DNA of 64,000 nt. It comes from Caballeronia glathei. Lineage in GTDB: Bacteria; Pseudomonadota; Gammaproteobacteria; Burkholderiales; Burkholderiaceae. Location of the stretch: NCBI RefSeq assembly GCF_000698595.1, contig NZ_JFHC01000048.1:1-64000 (forward strand). The letters are read 5' to 3'. The notes beneath the pieces were generated by a model. It was given only the letters and a program-made list of their open reading frames with translations, searched no databases and was not told the DNA's origin. This document shows, piece by piece, positions 10,139-20,190 of the stretch. The position numbers and the translations under genes are program-made. The first letter of the stretch is position 1; each line of letters begins with the position of its first letter.

Positions 10139-10456
10139 ATGACGGACCACGAATACCTGACCCTCGCCGAGGCCGCGCTGACGGCCATCGAACGCGCGGT
10201 GGACAACGCGGAGGCGGACATCGAGTTCGAGCGCAGCGGCAATGTGCTCACGCTGGAATTCGAGAATCGCACGAAGCTGATCGTCAATTTGCAGCCGCCG
10301 AAGCACGAAATCTGGCTGGCGGCGAAGGCGGGCGGATTTCACTACAAATACGTCGACGGCCAGTGGCGTGACACGCGCGACAACAGCGAATTTTTCTCGA
10401 CGCTCACGAAATACGCGACCGAACAGGCAGGAGAGCCGGTCCGCTTTTCAGCGTGA
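10139..10456 (+). CDS. cyaY: Frataxin homologue CyaY
   Basis: Iron-binding modulator of the IscS/IscU iron-sulfur assembly machine. The 105 residues match the frataxin fold: an acidic first helix ([20 protein letters not shown]) with the sheet stretches [19 protein letters not shown] and [13 protein letters not shown]. It is a single-gene unit divergent from lptM-lysA and convergent with ponA. TACAAT at 10071-10076, inside lptM, is a possible -10 element, without a good -35. Confidence 0.95.
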   Translation: MTDHEYLTLAEAALTAIERAVDNAEADIEFERSGNVLTLEFENRTKLIVNLQPPKHEIWLAAKAGGFHYKYVDGQWRDTRDNSEFFSTLTKYATEQAGEPVRFSA

Positions 10457-10495
10457 CCGGCCCGGTTTTACGGCGCTGCTGAACGCATGGCGCGT

Positions 10496-12898
10496 TCAGT
10501 GGCCCTTGAACAGATTCATGATGTCCTGCTTTTCCTGCTCGCCGACTTCGGGCGCGGGCGCCGTCACGCCCGAGACGCCTTCCTCCTGCGGCGGCGCCTG
10601 ACTGACGCCGATCGTCGCCACGAAGCCGTGGCCCGGCGTCATGTCGTCGTAGTACAGCTCGCCGCCTAGCGAGGCCACGTCGGGCGGCTGCAGAGGCTTG
10701 TATTCCGGCACCCCGCGCAACGCGCGCGACATGTAGTCCATCCACACCGGGAGCGCGAGGCCGCCGCCCGTTTCCTTGTCGCCGAGGCTGCGCGGATTGT
10801 CGTAGCCGATCCATGCAATCGCGACGAGCGAATGCTGATACCCCGCGAACCACGCGTCGCGCGAATCGTTCGTCGTACCCGTCTTGCCGGCGAGGTCGCT
10901 GCGCTTCAGCTGATTCGTCTTCGCACCCGTGCCGCGCTGCGCGACGCTTTGCAGCAGGCTGTTCATCACGTATGCGTTGCGCGGCGTGATCGCGAGCGGC
11001 GCGGTCTCCTGCGCGACGAGCGGCTGCGGATGCGACACCACGGCGCCGCGCGGGTCCGTGATATCGGCGATCAGGTACGGATTCACGCGATATCCGCCGT
11101 TCGCGAACACCGAATACGCGGTCGCCATCTGCAGCGGCGTGACGAGACCGGCGCCGAGCGCCATCGGCAGATAGGCCGGGTGACGGTCCGCGTCGAAGCC
11201 GAACTTGGTGATGTATTGCTGCGTGTACTTCGTGCCGATGTGGCTCAGGATCCGGATCGACACCAGGTTGCGCGACTTCTGCAACGCCTGGCGCATCGAC
11301 ATCGGGCCGTCGAAGCCGCCGCCGTAATTCTTCGGCTCCCACGCCTGCCCGCCCGTCTCGGCGGCGCTGAAGAAGAGCGGGGCGTCGTTGATGATCGTCG
11401 CCGGCGACAGGCCCTTTTCCAGCGAAGCCGAATAGACGAAGGGCTTGAAGCTCGACCCCGGCTGGCGCCACGCCTGCGTCACGTGGTTGAACTTGTTCTT
11501 GTTGAAGTCGAAGCCGCCGACGAGCGCCCGGATTGCGCCGTCCTGCGGCACGACCGAGATCAGCGCGCCTTCCACCTGAGGCAGTTGCGTGATGCTCCAC
11601 TTGCCGTCGTCGTCCTTCACGAGCCGCACGATCGCGCCGGGGCGGATGCGCTGGTTCGGCTGCGCGCGGCTGGAGAGCGCGTTGGCGACGAAACGCAGGT
11701 CGTTGCCGTCGATCGTCGCCACATTGCCGTCGATGAAGCTTGCCTTCACCTGCTTCGGGCTCGCCGACGTCACCACGGCCGCGACGATTTCACCGTTGTC
11801 CGGATGCTCGACGAGGGCGTCGTCGATGGCCTGCTCGCGCTCCTCGGCGTCCGACGGCAGGTCGATGAAGCCTTCCGGCCCGCGATAGCCGTGCCGGCGC
11901 TCGTAATCCATGATGCCCTTGCGCACGGCGCGGTAGGCGGCGTCCTGGTCGGCGGAATCGATGGTCGTCACGACGTTCAGGCCGCGCGTATACGCTTCCT
12001 CGCGGTACTGGGCGTACATCATCTGGCGCACCATTTCCGCGACGTACTCCGCGTGCACGCTGAACTCGCGTCCCGCGCCCTTCACGACGAGCGGCTGCTT
12101 CGACGCCTCCTCGTACTGCCCGGGCGTGATGTAGCGCAGCTCCAGCATGCGTTCGAGGATGTATTCCTGCCGCACCTTCGCGCGCTTCGGATTGACGACC
12201 GGGTTATACGCGGAGGGCGCCTTCGGCAGCCCGGCGAGCATTGCCGCCTCGGCGAGCGTGATGTCCTTCAGCTCCTTGCCGAAATAGACGCGCGCCGCGC
12301 TCGCGAAGCCATACGCGCGCTGGCCGAGATAGATCTGGTTCATGTAGACCTCCAGAATCTGATCCTTCGTCAGCGCGCGCTCGATCTTGTACGCGAGCAG
12401 CATCTCGTAAATCTTGCGGGTGTAGGTCTTCTCGCTCGACAGGAAAAAATTGCGTGCGACTTGCATCGTGATCGTGCTCGCGCCCTGTGACGCGTGGCCG
12501 TTCGTCAGCGCGACCGTGCCGGCGCGCAGAATGCCGGTCAGATCGACGCCGCCGTGATCGTAGAAGCGCGCGTCCTCGATGGCGAGCACCGCTTTCTTCA
12601 GACTGTCCGGCACGTCCTGGATCCGCACGACGCTGCGCCGTTCCTCGCCGAATTCGCCGATCAGCACGTGATCCGCCGTGTAAATGCGCAGCGGAACCTT
12701 CGGACGATAGTCGGTGAGGGCGTCGAGCGACGGCAGGTTCGGCTGCGCGACGACGAGCGCATAGCCGAGCACGAGCCCCGCGCAGACGATCAGCCCGAAA
12801 ATACATACGAAAAATCCGAGCAGGAGCCGCACCCAGATCGAGCGCTTCGGCCGCACGGGCGGCTGGGACGGCGGGGAATTCGGGGAAGAAGATTGCAT
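10496..12898 (-). CDS. ponA: Penicillin-binding protein 1A (class A, bifunctional)
   Basis: Polymerises and cross-links peptidoglycan. The 800 residues run: cytoplasmic proline-rich tail (1-20), one membrane anchor (about 22-48), glycosyltransferase 51 domain with AIEDARFYDHGGVD and QGASTITMQ, an OB-like insert, then the transpeptidase domain with the SxxK motif PGSSFKPF, an SRN motif and KTGTTNDSRDAWF. It ends with an acidic tail. The gene is divergent from the pilM cluster, an order conserved in many beta- and gammaproteobacteria (ponA - pil - aroKB). Confidence 0.96.
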   Translation of the reverse strand: MQSSSPNSPPSQPPVRPKRSIWVRLLLGFFVCIFGLIVCAGLVLGYALVVAQPNLPSLDALTDYRPKVPLRIYTADHVLIGEFGEERRSVVRIQDVPDSLKKAVLAIEDARFYDHGGVDLTGILRAGTVALTNGHASQGASTITMQVARNFFLSSEKTYTRKIYEMLLAYKIERALTKDQILEVYMNQIYLGQRAYGFASAARVYFGKELKDITLAEAAMLAGLPKAPSAYNPVVNPKRAKVRQEYILERMLELRYITPGQYEEASKQPLVVKGAGREFSVHAEYVAEMVRQMMYAQYREEAYTRGLNVVTTIDSADQDAAYRAVRKGIMDYERRHGYRGPEGFIDLPSDAEEREQAIDDALVEHPDNGEIVAAVVTSASPKQVKASFIDGNVATIDGNDLRFVANALSSRAQPNQRIRPGAIVRLVKDDDGKWSITQLPQVEGALISVVPQDGAIRALVGGFDFNKNKFNHVTQAWRQPGSSFKPFVYSASLEKGLSPATIINDAPLFFSAAETGGQAWEPKNYGGGFDGPMSMRQALQKSRNLVSIRILSHIGTKYTQQYITKFGFDADRHPAYLPMALGAGLVTPLQMATAYSVFANGGYRVNPYLIADITDPRGAVVSHPQPLVAQETAPLAITPRNAYVMNSLLQSVAQRGTGAKTNQLKRSDLAGKTGTTNDSRDAWFAGYQHSLVAIAWIGYDNPRSLGDKETGGGLALPVWMDYMSRALRGVPEYKPLQPPDVASLGGELYYDDMTPGHGFVATIGVSQAPPQEEGVSGVTAPAPEVGEQEKQDIMNLFKGH

Positions 12899-13103
12899 AG
12901 CACCACCAAAAAACGGTCCCGCGATTATAGCTGCCTCGCTTGACGGCCCTTCGCCGGGTGCGTCCGGCGGCGGCGCGCGGGTCCGCCGCGCCGCTTGCTC
13001 GCGTTGGCCGATCGGACGAATGTTCGCGCGGCCCCCGGCTACTCACAATTCTCCTACTGCAAGCGTCCGAACGGTTCGGGACGTGACTGGAAAGGAGGCG
13101 GAA

Positions 13104-14099
13104 ATGAGCGGCGAACGAGCGTTGCGCGGATCGGTGTTGACGGTCACGCGCCGGTATGCGGCGGGGATCGATGTGAGCGAAGAGGCCGTGCGGCTTGCGG
13201 TTGTCAGCCGGCGGCTGAGGGCGAACGGGCCGGTGTGCGTGGAGCACCTCGAATGCGTGCCGCTCGAGGCGGGCGCGGTGATCGGCGGGGATTTCATCGA
13301 CCGGGCGGCGATCGCGGCGGCGTTGCGCGAAGCGTTCGGGCGTCTGCCGATGCGCCCCGCGTGGCGCGCGCTGCGCTGTGCGATGGGCCTGCCGGCCTCG
13401 GCGACGCTCACCACGCAGGTGCCGCTCGCCGGATTGATACAGGCGAGGCGCGGCGAGCCGGGTCCGCGCGATCCGCGCGGCCTGCTCGAACCCGCGGTGC
13501 TCGCCGAAGCCGAGCGGGCGGCCGGCATCGAGCGCGGCGCGCTGGCGGTCGACTGGTCGGTCGAAGCGCGCGACGACGGCCTCGCGCAGGTGTCGATCGC
13601 GGCGACGGCGCGCCAGCACGTGGAATCGCGCGTCGAGACGGCGGCCGCGGCGGGCATTTCGCTGTCCGCCATCGACGGCGAGCCCGCCGCCGCGCTGCGC
13701 GCCATGCGTCATGCCGGAACCATCGAACTCGGCTCGCGCGAGCGCTATATCGCTTGCTGGCTGGAGCGTGCGGGGCTGCACGGCTGGCTCGTGGGCGAGG
13801 AGGGCGTCGAGAACGAACTGCGCTATCCGGCGCCCGAGTACGCGAATCTCACCGATGCGCTGCGCGATCTCGCCGGCGAGATCGCGCCGCCGGACTGGAT
13901 CCTCCTCGGCGGCGACCTCGACCTGCTCGAACGCGCGGGGCTGCCTGTCGACGCGCTGCCGGCGCTGTTGCGCTGCCCGGTGATGCCCTTCGAATGCGCG
14001 CCGTTTTGCAACGGAGCGTCGCAGGCCGACGGGGCGTTGCGGCATTCGCCGCTGTTCGCCGTGGCGTTCGGGCTGGCGCTGCGCGAGGTGATGCAATGA
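13104..14099 (+). CDS. pilM: Type IV pilus assembly protein PilM (actin-like)
   Basis: Cytoplasmic actin-fold ATPase that binds the N-terminus of PilN and joins the inner-membrane platform to the pilus motor. The start at 13104 is set by the ribosome-binding site AAAGGAGG seven bases upstream and gives 331 residues; the frame extends upstream to 13020 but without family resemblance. The phosphate-1 region YAAGIDVSEEAVRLAVV is visible. Overall similarity to classical PilM looks low, so identity rests partly on its place as first gene of a translationally coupled pil cluster. Confidence 0.82.
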   Translation: MSGERALRGSVLTVTRRYAAGIDVSEEAVRLAVVSRRLRANGPVCVEHLECVPLEAGAVIGGDFIDRAAIAAALREAFGRLPMRPAWRALRCAMGLPASATLTTQVPLAGLIQARRGEPGPRDPRGLLEPAVLAEAERAAGIERGALAVDWSVEARDDGLAQVSIAATARQHVESRVETAAAAGISLSAIDGEPAAALRAMRHAGTIELGSRERYIACWLERAGLHGWLVGEEGVENELRYPAPEYANLTDALRDLAGEIAPPDWILLGGDLDLLERAGLPVDALPALLRCPVMPFECAPFCNGASQADGALRHSPLFAVAFGLALREVMQ

Positions 14100-14752
14100 C
14101 GAGCCTCGCCTTTCTCGATGGTTTCAATCTCCTGCCGTACCGCTCGAGAAAACGGCGGGAAGCGCGCAACCGGCGCCTCGCGCTGCTGGCATCGGCGGGT
14201 CTCGCGGGGTGCGCGGCCGTGGGTGCCGTCGCTGGATGGGATGCGTTCGAACGCGCGCGGCTCGACGACCGGCGGGCTGTCCTGGAGGCTGCGTTGCGTG
14301 CGTCGGCGGCGGACGTGGCGGAACACGGACGCCTGACCGATGCCGAGGCCGAGCGGCGTCGCGCCCGGCAGGCCGCCGAGCCGCTCGCTGTGCCTCGCAC
14401 GCGCTTTCTCGCGTTGCTCGACGCGCTCGCCGACGCGCCCGCGCAAGGCGGCGTCGCGTTGCGGCGCGTGTCGCAGAAAAGCGAGGAAGTCGAGATTGCC
14501 GCGTTCGCGCCCGATTCGCAGGCGGCTTCGCGCTGGCTCAAACATCTAGAAAAGGTGCGCGACGTACAGGCCGTCGAAGTCGTCGAGATGAAACGGCGCA
14601 CGGGCGGGGCGGCATCCGCGAAGCGGGACAAGGCGCCGGAGACGCCCGTCGGCTACGAGTTCACCGCGCTCGTGCGCTGGAGCGCCGCCGGCGCGCCAGC
14701 GGTGCATCCAGCCAGGGCGGTTGTCGCCGCCAACAGACGGAGCATCAAATGA
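14096..14752 (+). CDS. pilN: Type IV pilus inner-membrane protein PilN
   Basis: Bitopic protein of the pilus alignment subcomplex. The 218 residues start with the PilN signature for PilM binding, FLDGFNLLPYRSRKRREARNR is the equivalent of the conserved I-N-L-L-P-Y-R motif (NLLPYR at about 10-15). A single membrane helix at about 28-47, a helical stretch and a C-terminal ferredoxin-like domain follow. The ATG overlaps the pilM stop (ATGA), so translation is coupled; it likewise overlaps pilO at its own end. Confidence 0.88.
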   Translation: MTSLAFLDGFNLLPYRSRKRREARNRRLALLASAGLAGCAAVGAVAGWDAFERARLDDRRAVLEAALRASAADVAEHGRLTDAEAERRRARQAAEPLAVPRTRFLALLDALADAPAQGGVALRRVSQKSEEVEIAAFAPDSQAASRWLKHLEKVRDVQAVEVVEMKRRTGGAASAKRDKAPETPVGYEFTALVRWSAAGAPAVHPARAVVAANRRSIK

Positions 14753-15594
14753 ATGCGCTCGCATTGAATCATCGAAGTTTGAAACGGCTGGCGACACAGC
14801 CCGTCGACGCCTGGAGCCGCCGGCGCACCTTGCTGACAGCGCTCGCGTTCGGCGCGCTGGTGTGTGCGCTCGGCGCGCAGGTCTGGCGGGCGTCGGGCGT
14901 GAGCGGGCTCGACGCCAGCCGGTCGGCGCTCGCCGACGCGCAGCATCGCGCAGACCGGGCGCGCGCCACCGCGGCGGCGCTGCCGGCGTTGCGCGCGCGC
15001 TCGGTGTCCGGCAAGGAAATGAGCGACCGCTGGACCAGCGCCGACGCGTTGCAGGCGATCACGGCGCTCGCCGCGCAGAGCGGCCTGCGGGTCGGCGGGA
15101 TCGAGCCGGTCGTGGCAAAAGGCGCCGGGATGGACGCCGGGCGGGGACTGAAATTCCGCGCGGAGGGCTCGTTCGGAGAGATTCGCCGCTTTCTCGACGC
15201 GCTCGCGGGACTGCCGCGTCTCGTCGTTCCCGACAGCGTGCAGTTGAAACGCGGCGCGGATTCGCTGACGGTCGATTCGACGCTGAGGGTCTTCGAGCAT
15301 CTGCCTGCGCTCGCACGAGCGGATGAAGTGCGCCGCGACCGGGCCATCGTCGACCCGTTCGGTAAAAAGGATACGTCCGCGATCGGCGCGGCGGGGGAAA
15401 TCCAGCTGGTCGGGACCCTCGTAGGACGGCGGCGCGCCATGGCGCTCGTCGAGACGGCGGAGGGCATCGACGGTTTCGAGCCCGGGCAGCAGATCGGCGG
15501 CGAGCGCCTGGGTCGCGTGCATCCCCGTTCGATCGACCTGGCACGCGACGACGGCGCCGCGCGCACGCTCGCACTTGCGGAGGATCGCCCGTGA
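14749..15594 (+). CDS. pilO: PilO with a fused C-terminal PilP-like domain
   Basis: Partner of PilN in the type IV pilus inner-membrane complex. Residues 1-185 fit PilO: a short cytoplasmic N-terminus, a membrane helix at about 30-48, a coiled segment, then a small alpha/beta domain (about 95-185). Residues 200-281 continue with VDPFGK, EIQLVGTLVGRRRAMALVE and GFEPGQQIGGERLGRVHPRSIDL, which resemble the homology-region fold of PilP. No lipobox or separate pilP gene lies before pilQ, so the PilP role seems to be supplied by this tail. The start overlaps pilN (ATGA), and the stop overlaps the pilQ start (GTGA). The fusion reading is by eye. Confidence 0.75.
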   Translation: MNALALNHRSLKRLATQPVDAWSRRRTLLTALAFGALVCALGAQVWRASGVSGLDASRSALADAQHRADRARATAAALPALRARSVSGKEMSDRWTSADALQAITALAAQSGLRVGGIEPVVAKGAGMDAGRGLKFRAEGSFGEIRRFLDALAGLPRLVVPDSVQLKRGADSLTVDSTLRVFEHLPALARADEVRRDRAIVDPFGKKDTSAIGAAGEIQLVGTLVGRRRAMALVETAEGIDGFEPGQQIGGERLGRVHPRSIDLARDDGAARTLALAEDRP

Positions 15595-17144
15595 AGCCGC
15601 GTTCATCCCGCTGTCGTAGTCATCGAAGGCGCGCGCTGGCGCTTTGCGCGCTGCTGCTGTGCCGTGCCGTGGCCGCCCAGAACGCCGTGCCGCCGCTGCC
15701 TCCGATTCCGGACACGCTGCCAACGGACCAGTTCGCCGTCGATACGAGCGTGCCGCCGATGCCCGCCGTGTCCGGGGCCGAGTCGCCGGCCGGGCCGGAT
15801 TCCGCATGGCTCGCGCCGGCTGACAAGCCGTCTCAGACTGCGGCGGCGCCTGAAACGCCTGCGCTCGAAGGCCCGCCGGTACCTTTGCCGCCGGTCGAGC
15901 GCCTGAGCAAGGCGGAAAGCGGCGGCAATCCCGCCACCGATGACGGCAAGCCCATCACGCTGCATCTGAAAAACGCGGACCTCGGCGCCGTGCTGAATAC
16001 GTTCGCAAAATTTTCGGGCCTGAACGTCGTCGCGAGCGAGAAGATTCGCGGCCTCGTTTCATTGAACCTGATCGACGTGCCGTGGCGGCGCGCGTTCGAC
16101 ACACTGCTCGAAGTCCACGGTCTCGCCATGGAGCGCCACGGCGACGTCATCTGGGTCGCACCGCTCGCGGAACTGGCGGCGCGCGAAAAGCTGCGGTTCG
16201 AGGCGCACGCCCGCGCCGCCGACCTGGAACCGCTCGGCAGCCGCACGTTCCTGCTGCGCTACCCGCGCGCCGACGACGTGCGCAAGCTGCTCACCGGCTC
16301 GGGCAGCCAGCGCGTGCTGTCCAAGCGCGGCTCCGTGATGGCCGATTCGCGCACCAATCTGCTGTTCGTCACCGATCTGGAGGCGCGCATCGCGCAGATC
16401 GCGGACCTGATCGCGCGCATCGACAAGCCGACGCCGCAGGTGATGATCGAGGCGCGGATCGTCGAAGGCGAGGCGGGCTTTTCGCGCAATCTCGGCGTCA
16501 AGGTGTCGCTCACGGCGACGGGCGACTCGCCGCGCGGCATCGTGGGCGGCAAGGAGGGCGCGGTATACGACCTGTCGGCACGCCCGATTGCCGGCTTCGA
16601 CGCCGCGACGGCCGGTCTGACCCTCTTCGCCGCGCAGGCCACGCGGCTCCTGAACGTCGAACTGAGCGCGCTGGAAGCCGAGGGGCGCGGGCAGATCGTG
16701 TCGAGTCCGCGGGTGGTCACGGCGGATCGCGTCAAGGCGCTGGTCGAGCAGGGCACCGAGCTGCCTTATCAGGCGAAGGTGGGAAATGGCGTGTCGGGGG
16801 TGCAGTTTCGGCGCGCTGCGCTCAAACTGGAGGTCGAGCCGCAGATCACGCCGCACGGCCGCGTGATTCTTGACCTGGACGTGTCGAAGGACAGTGTCGG
16901 CGAACAGACGGCGGCGGGCCCGGCGATCAACACCAAGCACGTGCAGACGCGCGTGGAGGTGGAGGACGGCGGAACGGTGGCGATCGGCGGGATCTATTCC
17001 GCCGACGAGCGCAACGACGTGACGGGTGTTCCGCTGCTGTCGAAAGTGCCGCTCATCGGCTGGCTTTTCCGGCACGACGCGCGCCGGACAGCGCGCAGCG
17101 AACTGGTGATCTTCATCACGCCGCATATCGTTCCGTCAGGCTGA
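15591..17144 (+). CDS. pilQ: Type IV pilus secretin PilQ (short form)
   Basis: Outer-membrane secretin channel for the pilus. The 517 residues comprise a signal peptide (about 1-29), a proline/alanine-rich linker (30-115), an STN/N0 domain (about 118-195, [20 protein letters not shown]), an N1 secretin domain (about 212-275) and the secretin core (about 335-515) with the signature [15 protein letters not shown]. The AMIN peptidoglycan-binding domains usually ahead of N0 are absent, which explains the short length. The GTG start overlaps the pilO stop. The cluster ends here; aroK follows after 97 bases. Confidence 0.93.
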   Translation: MKPRSSRCRSHRRRALALCALLLCRAVAAQNAVPPLPPIPDTLPTDQFAVDTSVPPMPAVSGAESPAGPDSAWLAPADKPSQTAAAPETPALEGPPVPLPPVERLSKAESGGNPATDDGKPITLHLKNADLGAVLNTFAKFSGLNVVASEKIRGLVSLNLIDVPWRRAFDTLLEVHGLAMERHGDVIWVAPLAELAAREKLRFEAHARAADLEPLGSRTFLLRYPRADDVRKLLTGSGSQRVLSKRGSVMADSRTNLLFVTDLEARIAQIADLIARIDKPTPQVMIEARIVEGEAGFSRNLGVKVSLTATGDSPRGIVGGKEGAVYDLSARPIAGFDAATAGLTLFAAQATRLLNVELSALEAEGRGQIVSSPRVVTADRVKALVEQGTELPYQAKVGNGVSGVQFRRAALKLEVEPQITPHGRVILDLDVSKDSVGEQTAAGPAINTKHVQTRVEVEDGGTVAIGGIYSADERNDVTGVPLLSKVPLIGWLFRHDARRTARSELVIFITPHIVPSG

Positions 17145-17241
17145 CGAAGCCCGCCCGCAAGCCTTCCAGACTCGACAAATCGGGCGGTTTGCCCTTAAGC
17201 TGCCGCACGAACAAAATCAGATCGACTGCAGAGGAACCGAG

Positions 17242-17793
17242 TTGCAAGCAGGGCACGCAAACGCGAACATTTTTTTTGTCGGACTCATGGGGGCGGGAAA
17301 AACCACCGTGGGCCGCGCGGTTGCGCGCCGTTTGCAGCGCTCGTTCATCGATTCCGATCACGAGATCGAGGCGCGCACCGGCGCGCGCATCCCGGTGATA
17401 TGGGAACTGGAGGGCGAAGAGGGGTTCCGGCTGCGCGAGGCGCATATCATCGACGAGCTTTCGCAGCGCGACGGCATCGTTCTCGCGACCGGCGGCGGTG
17501 CGATATTGCGGCCGGAGAATCGTGAACATCTGAGGAATCGCGGCATCGTCGTCTATTTGCGCGCAAATCCGCACGATCTCTGGCAGCGCACGCGCCGCGA
17601 CAAGAACCGGCCGCTTCTTCAGACCGACGACCCGCGCGGCAAGCTCGAAGCACTTTATACGGTGCGCGATCCGCTCTATACGGAGTGCGCGCATTTCGTC
17701 GTCGAGACGGGGCGGCCCACCGTCAACGCGCTCGTCAACATGGTCCTGATGCAACTGGAGATGGCCGGCGTCGTGAAGCCGGCTGAGTCATAA
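17242..17793 (+). CDS. aroK: Shikimate kinase
   Basis: Phosphorylates shikimate in aromatic amino acid synthesis. The 183 residues include the P-loop [12 protein letters not shown], the shikimate-binding region, [13 protein letters not shown] and the lid arginines RDKNRPLLQ. The start is TTG at 17242, preceded by GAGGAA at 17231-17236; the next in-frame methionine falls inside the P-loop and cannot be used. The last base of the stop is the first base of the aroB ATG (TAATG), so the two genes are translationally coupled. Confidence 0.96.
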   Translation: MQAGHANANIFFVGLMGAGKTTVGRAVARRLQRSFIDSDHEIEARTGARIPVIWELEGEEGFRLREAHIIDELSQRDGIVLATGGGAILRPENREHLRNRGIVVYLRANPHDLWQRTRRDKNRPLLQTDDPRGKLEALYTVRDPLYTECAHFVVETGRPTVNALVNMVLMQLEMAGVVKPAES

Positions 17794-18878
17794 TGTCCGC
17801 CATGATTACCGTCAACGTCGAACTGGGCGATCGCGCCTACCCCATCCATATCGGTGCCGACCTGATCGCGCAGACCGGGCTTTTTGCCGGCCACATCGCG
17901 GGGTCGTCCGTGGCGATCGTCACCAACTCCACCATCGATCCGCTCTACGGCGACGCGCTGCGCCGCGCGCTCGCGCCGCTCGGCAAGAAAGTGACCACGG
18001 TCGTGCTGCCCGACGGCGAGGCGCACAAGAACTGGGAAACGCTCAACCGCATCTTCGATGCGCTGCTCACCGAACGCGCCGACCGCAAGACGACGCTGAT
18101 CGCCCTCGGCGGCGGCGTCGTCGGCGACATGACGGGGTTCGCCGCCGCCTGCTACATGCGCGGCGTGCCGTTCATCCAGGTGCCGACCACGCTACTGTCG
18201 CAGGTGGATTCGTCGGTGGGCGGCAAGACCGGGATCAATCATCCGCTTGGCAAGAACATGATCGGCGCGTTCTATCAGCCGCAAGCCGTGATCGCCGACA
18301 TCGGCGTGCTGCGCAGCCTGCCGGAACGCGAACTCGCGGCGGGCCTCGCGGAAGTGATCAAGACGGGCGCGATCGCCGATGCCGAATTCTTCCAGTGGAT
18401 CGAGGCGAACATCGACGCGCTGAACCGCTGCGACCCGCAGGCGCTCGCGCACGCGGTCAAGCGCTCGTGCGAGGTGAAGGCATCGGTCGTGGCCGCTGAC
18501 GAACGCGAAGGCGGACTGCGCGCCATCCTCAATTTCGGTCACACGTTCGGGCACGCAATCGAAGCCGGGCTTGGCTACGGCGAGTGGCTGCACGGCGAAG
18601 CGGTCGGCTGCGGCATGGTGATGGCGGCGGATCTGTCGGCGCGTCTCGGCAAGCTCGACGAGGCGTCGAAGAAGCGTCTCGTCGACGTGATCGCGGCGGC
18701 CCGGCTGCCGGTCAGGGCGCCCGCGCTCGGCGCGGACCGCTACATCGATCTGATGAAGGTCGACAAGAAGGCGCAGGCGGGCGAGATCAAGTTCATCCTG
18801 CTGACGCGCTTCGGCGACGTGCAGATCACGGGCGCACCCGACGAAGCAGTGCGCGCGACACTCGCGGCAAGCGTCTGA
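17793..18878 (+). CDS. aroB: 3-dehydroquinate synthase
   Basis: NAD- and metal-dependent cyclase that converts DAHP to 3-dehydroquinate, step two of the shikimate pathway. The 361 residues show the NAD-binding stretch [30 protein letters not shown], and the metal ligands in [11 protein letters not shown]. It is coupled to aroK and followed 43 bases later by dgt on the same strand, the usual aroK-aroB-dgt order of betaproteobacteria. Confidence 0.97.
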   Translation: MSAMITVNVELGDRAYPIHIGADLIAQTGLFAGHIAGSSVAIVTNSTIDPLYGDALRRALAPLGKKVTTVVLPDGEAHKNWETLNRIFDALLTERADRKTTLIALGGGVVGDMTGFAAACYMRGVPFIQVPTTLLSQVDSSVGGKTGINHPLGKNMIGAFYQPQAVIADIGVLRSLPERELAAGLAEVIKTGAIADAEFFQWIEANIDALNRCDPQALAHAVKRSCEVKASVVAADEREGGLRAILNFGHTFGHAIEAGLGYGEWLHGEAVGCGMVMAADLSARLGKLDEASKKRLVDVIAAARLPVRAPALGADRYIDLMKVDKKAQAGEIKFILLTRFGDVQITGAPDEAVRATLAASV

Positions 18879-18921
18879 AGCGCACAGCGGCAGCCGGAAT
18901 CACGACGATGCGGAGCAGCCG

Positions 18922-20142
18922 GTGAGCGAAACAGAACGTCAGTCCCTCGTGGGCGCGCCCACGGCCTTAGCGCTCGAAGCGCATCTCGCACCGTACGCCG
19001 CGCATTCCGCGCGTTCGCGCGGGCGCCGCTACCCGGAGCCCGCGCCCAGCGCGCGCACCGAGTTCCAGCGCGACCGCGACCGCATCGTGCATTCCACGGC
19101 GTTCCGTCGCCTCGAATACAAGACGCAGGTTTTCGTCAATCACGAAGGCGACCTGTTCCGCACGCGTCTTACCCACAGTCTGGAAGTCGCCCAGATCGCG
19201 CGGTCGGTGGCGCGCAATCTGCGCGTGAACGAGGACCTCGTCGAAGCGATTTCGCTCGCGCACGACCTCGGCCATACGCCGTTCGGCCATGCGGGGCAGG
19301 ATGCGCTGCACGAATGCATGCGCGATCACGGCGGCTTTGAACACAATCTGCAGAGCCTCGCCGTCGTCGATCAGCTCGAGGAGCACTACGGCGCGTTCAA
19401 CGGCCTCAACCTCTGCTTCGAAACGCGCGAAGGCATTCTCAAGCATTGCTCGCGCGAGAACGCGCGCAGGCTGGGCGATGTCGGCGAGCGGTTTCTCGCG
19501 GGGCGGCAGCCGTCGCTCGAAGCGCAGATCGCGAACGTCGCCGATGAGATCGCCTACAACAATCACGACGTCGACGACGGCCTGCGCTCCGGCTTCATCA
19601 CGCTCGACCAGCTTGCGGAAGTGTGCCTCTGGCATACGCATCACGAGGCGGCGCGCAGCGAGTATCCGCGCATCGACGGGCGGCGGCTGATTCATGAAAC
19701 CATCCGCCGCATCATCAATACGCTGATCGTCGATCTGATCGAAACCACGAGCGCGAATCTCGCGCGTGTGCGGCCGGCGTCGCTCGACGACGTGCGCGAG
19801 TCGCCGCCGCTCGTCGCGCACAGCGATGAAGTCGCCGCGCAGGCCGCCGCGCTCAAGCGTTTCCTGTTCAAGAACCTGTACCGGCATTACCGCGTGATGC
19901 GCATGGCCAACAAGGCGCGGCGCGTGGTGACCGGGCTTTTTCACGCGTTCACCGATGACCCGCGGCTGCTGCCGCCGGCCTATCAGGCGCGCGGGCCGGT
20001 GGCGGAGGAATCGGCGAACGACGCCGCTCCGCCCGCCTACGACGGCTCGCAGGCGCGCCTCATCGCGCATTACATCGCGGGCATGACCGACCGCTACGCA
20101 CTGAAGGAATACCAACGCCTGTTTGTCATCGACAACAACTAG
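18922..20142 (+). CDS. dgt: dGTPase-like HD-domain triphosphohydrolase
   Basis: Member of the dGTP triphosphohydrolase family, which splits dNTPs to nucleoside and tripolyphosphate and influences dNTP pools. The 406 residues carry the HD metal motif: [17 protein letters not shown] followed by [16 protein letters not shown] conserved N-terminal [14 protein letters not shown] block lies near 47-60. The start is GTG at 18922. The substrate of this shorter (type 2) group is not always dGTP, so the substrate is inferred. Confidence 0.92.
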   Translation: MSETERQSLVGAPTALALEAHLAPYAAHSARSRGRRYPEPAPSARTEFQRDRDRIVHSTAFRRLEYKTQVFVNHEGDLFRTRLTHSLEVAQIARSVARNLRVNEDLVEAISLAHDLGHTPFGHAGQDALHECMRDHGGFEHNLQSLAVVDQLEEHYGAFNGLNLCFETREGILKHCSRENARRLGDVGERFLAGRQPSLEAQIANVADEIAYNNHDVDDGLRSGFITLDQLAEVCLWHTHHEAARSEYPRIDGRRLIHETIRRIINTLIVDLIETTSANLARVRPASLDDVRESPPLVAHSDEVAAQAAALKRFLFKNLYRHYRVMRMANKARRVVTGLFHAFTDDPRLLPPAYQARGPVAEESANDAAPPAYDGSQARLIAHYIAGMTDRYALKEYQRLFVIDNN

Positions 20143-20190
20143 AATCGGCGCGTTTTTATGCGCCAGCATCCGTCAAAAGGAGACGTATCG

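Noticed and set aside
10479-10499. CTGAACGC/GCGTTCAG hairpin as terminator between cyaY and ponA
   Set aside because: No T run on either strand, and it overlaps the end of ponA.
12204-14096. A 630-codon minus-strand frame across the ponA/pilM divergent region
   Set aside because: It overlaps the promoter region and two well-supported genes in other frames and contains no recognisable domain.
20123-20145. TTGTCA and TAGAAT at the end of dgt as a ugp promoter or Pho box
   Set aside because: The spacer is only 11 bases, and no pair of CTGTCA-like direct repeats is present.
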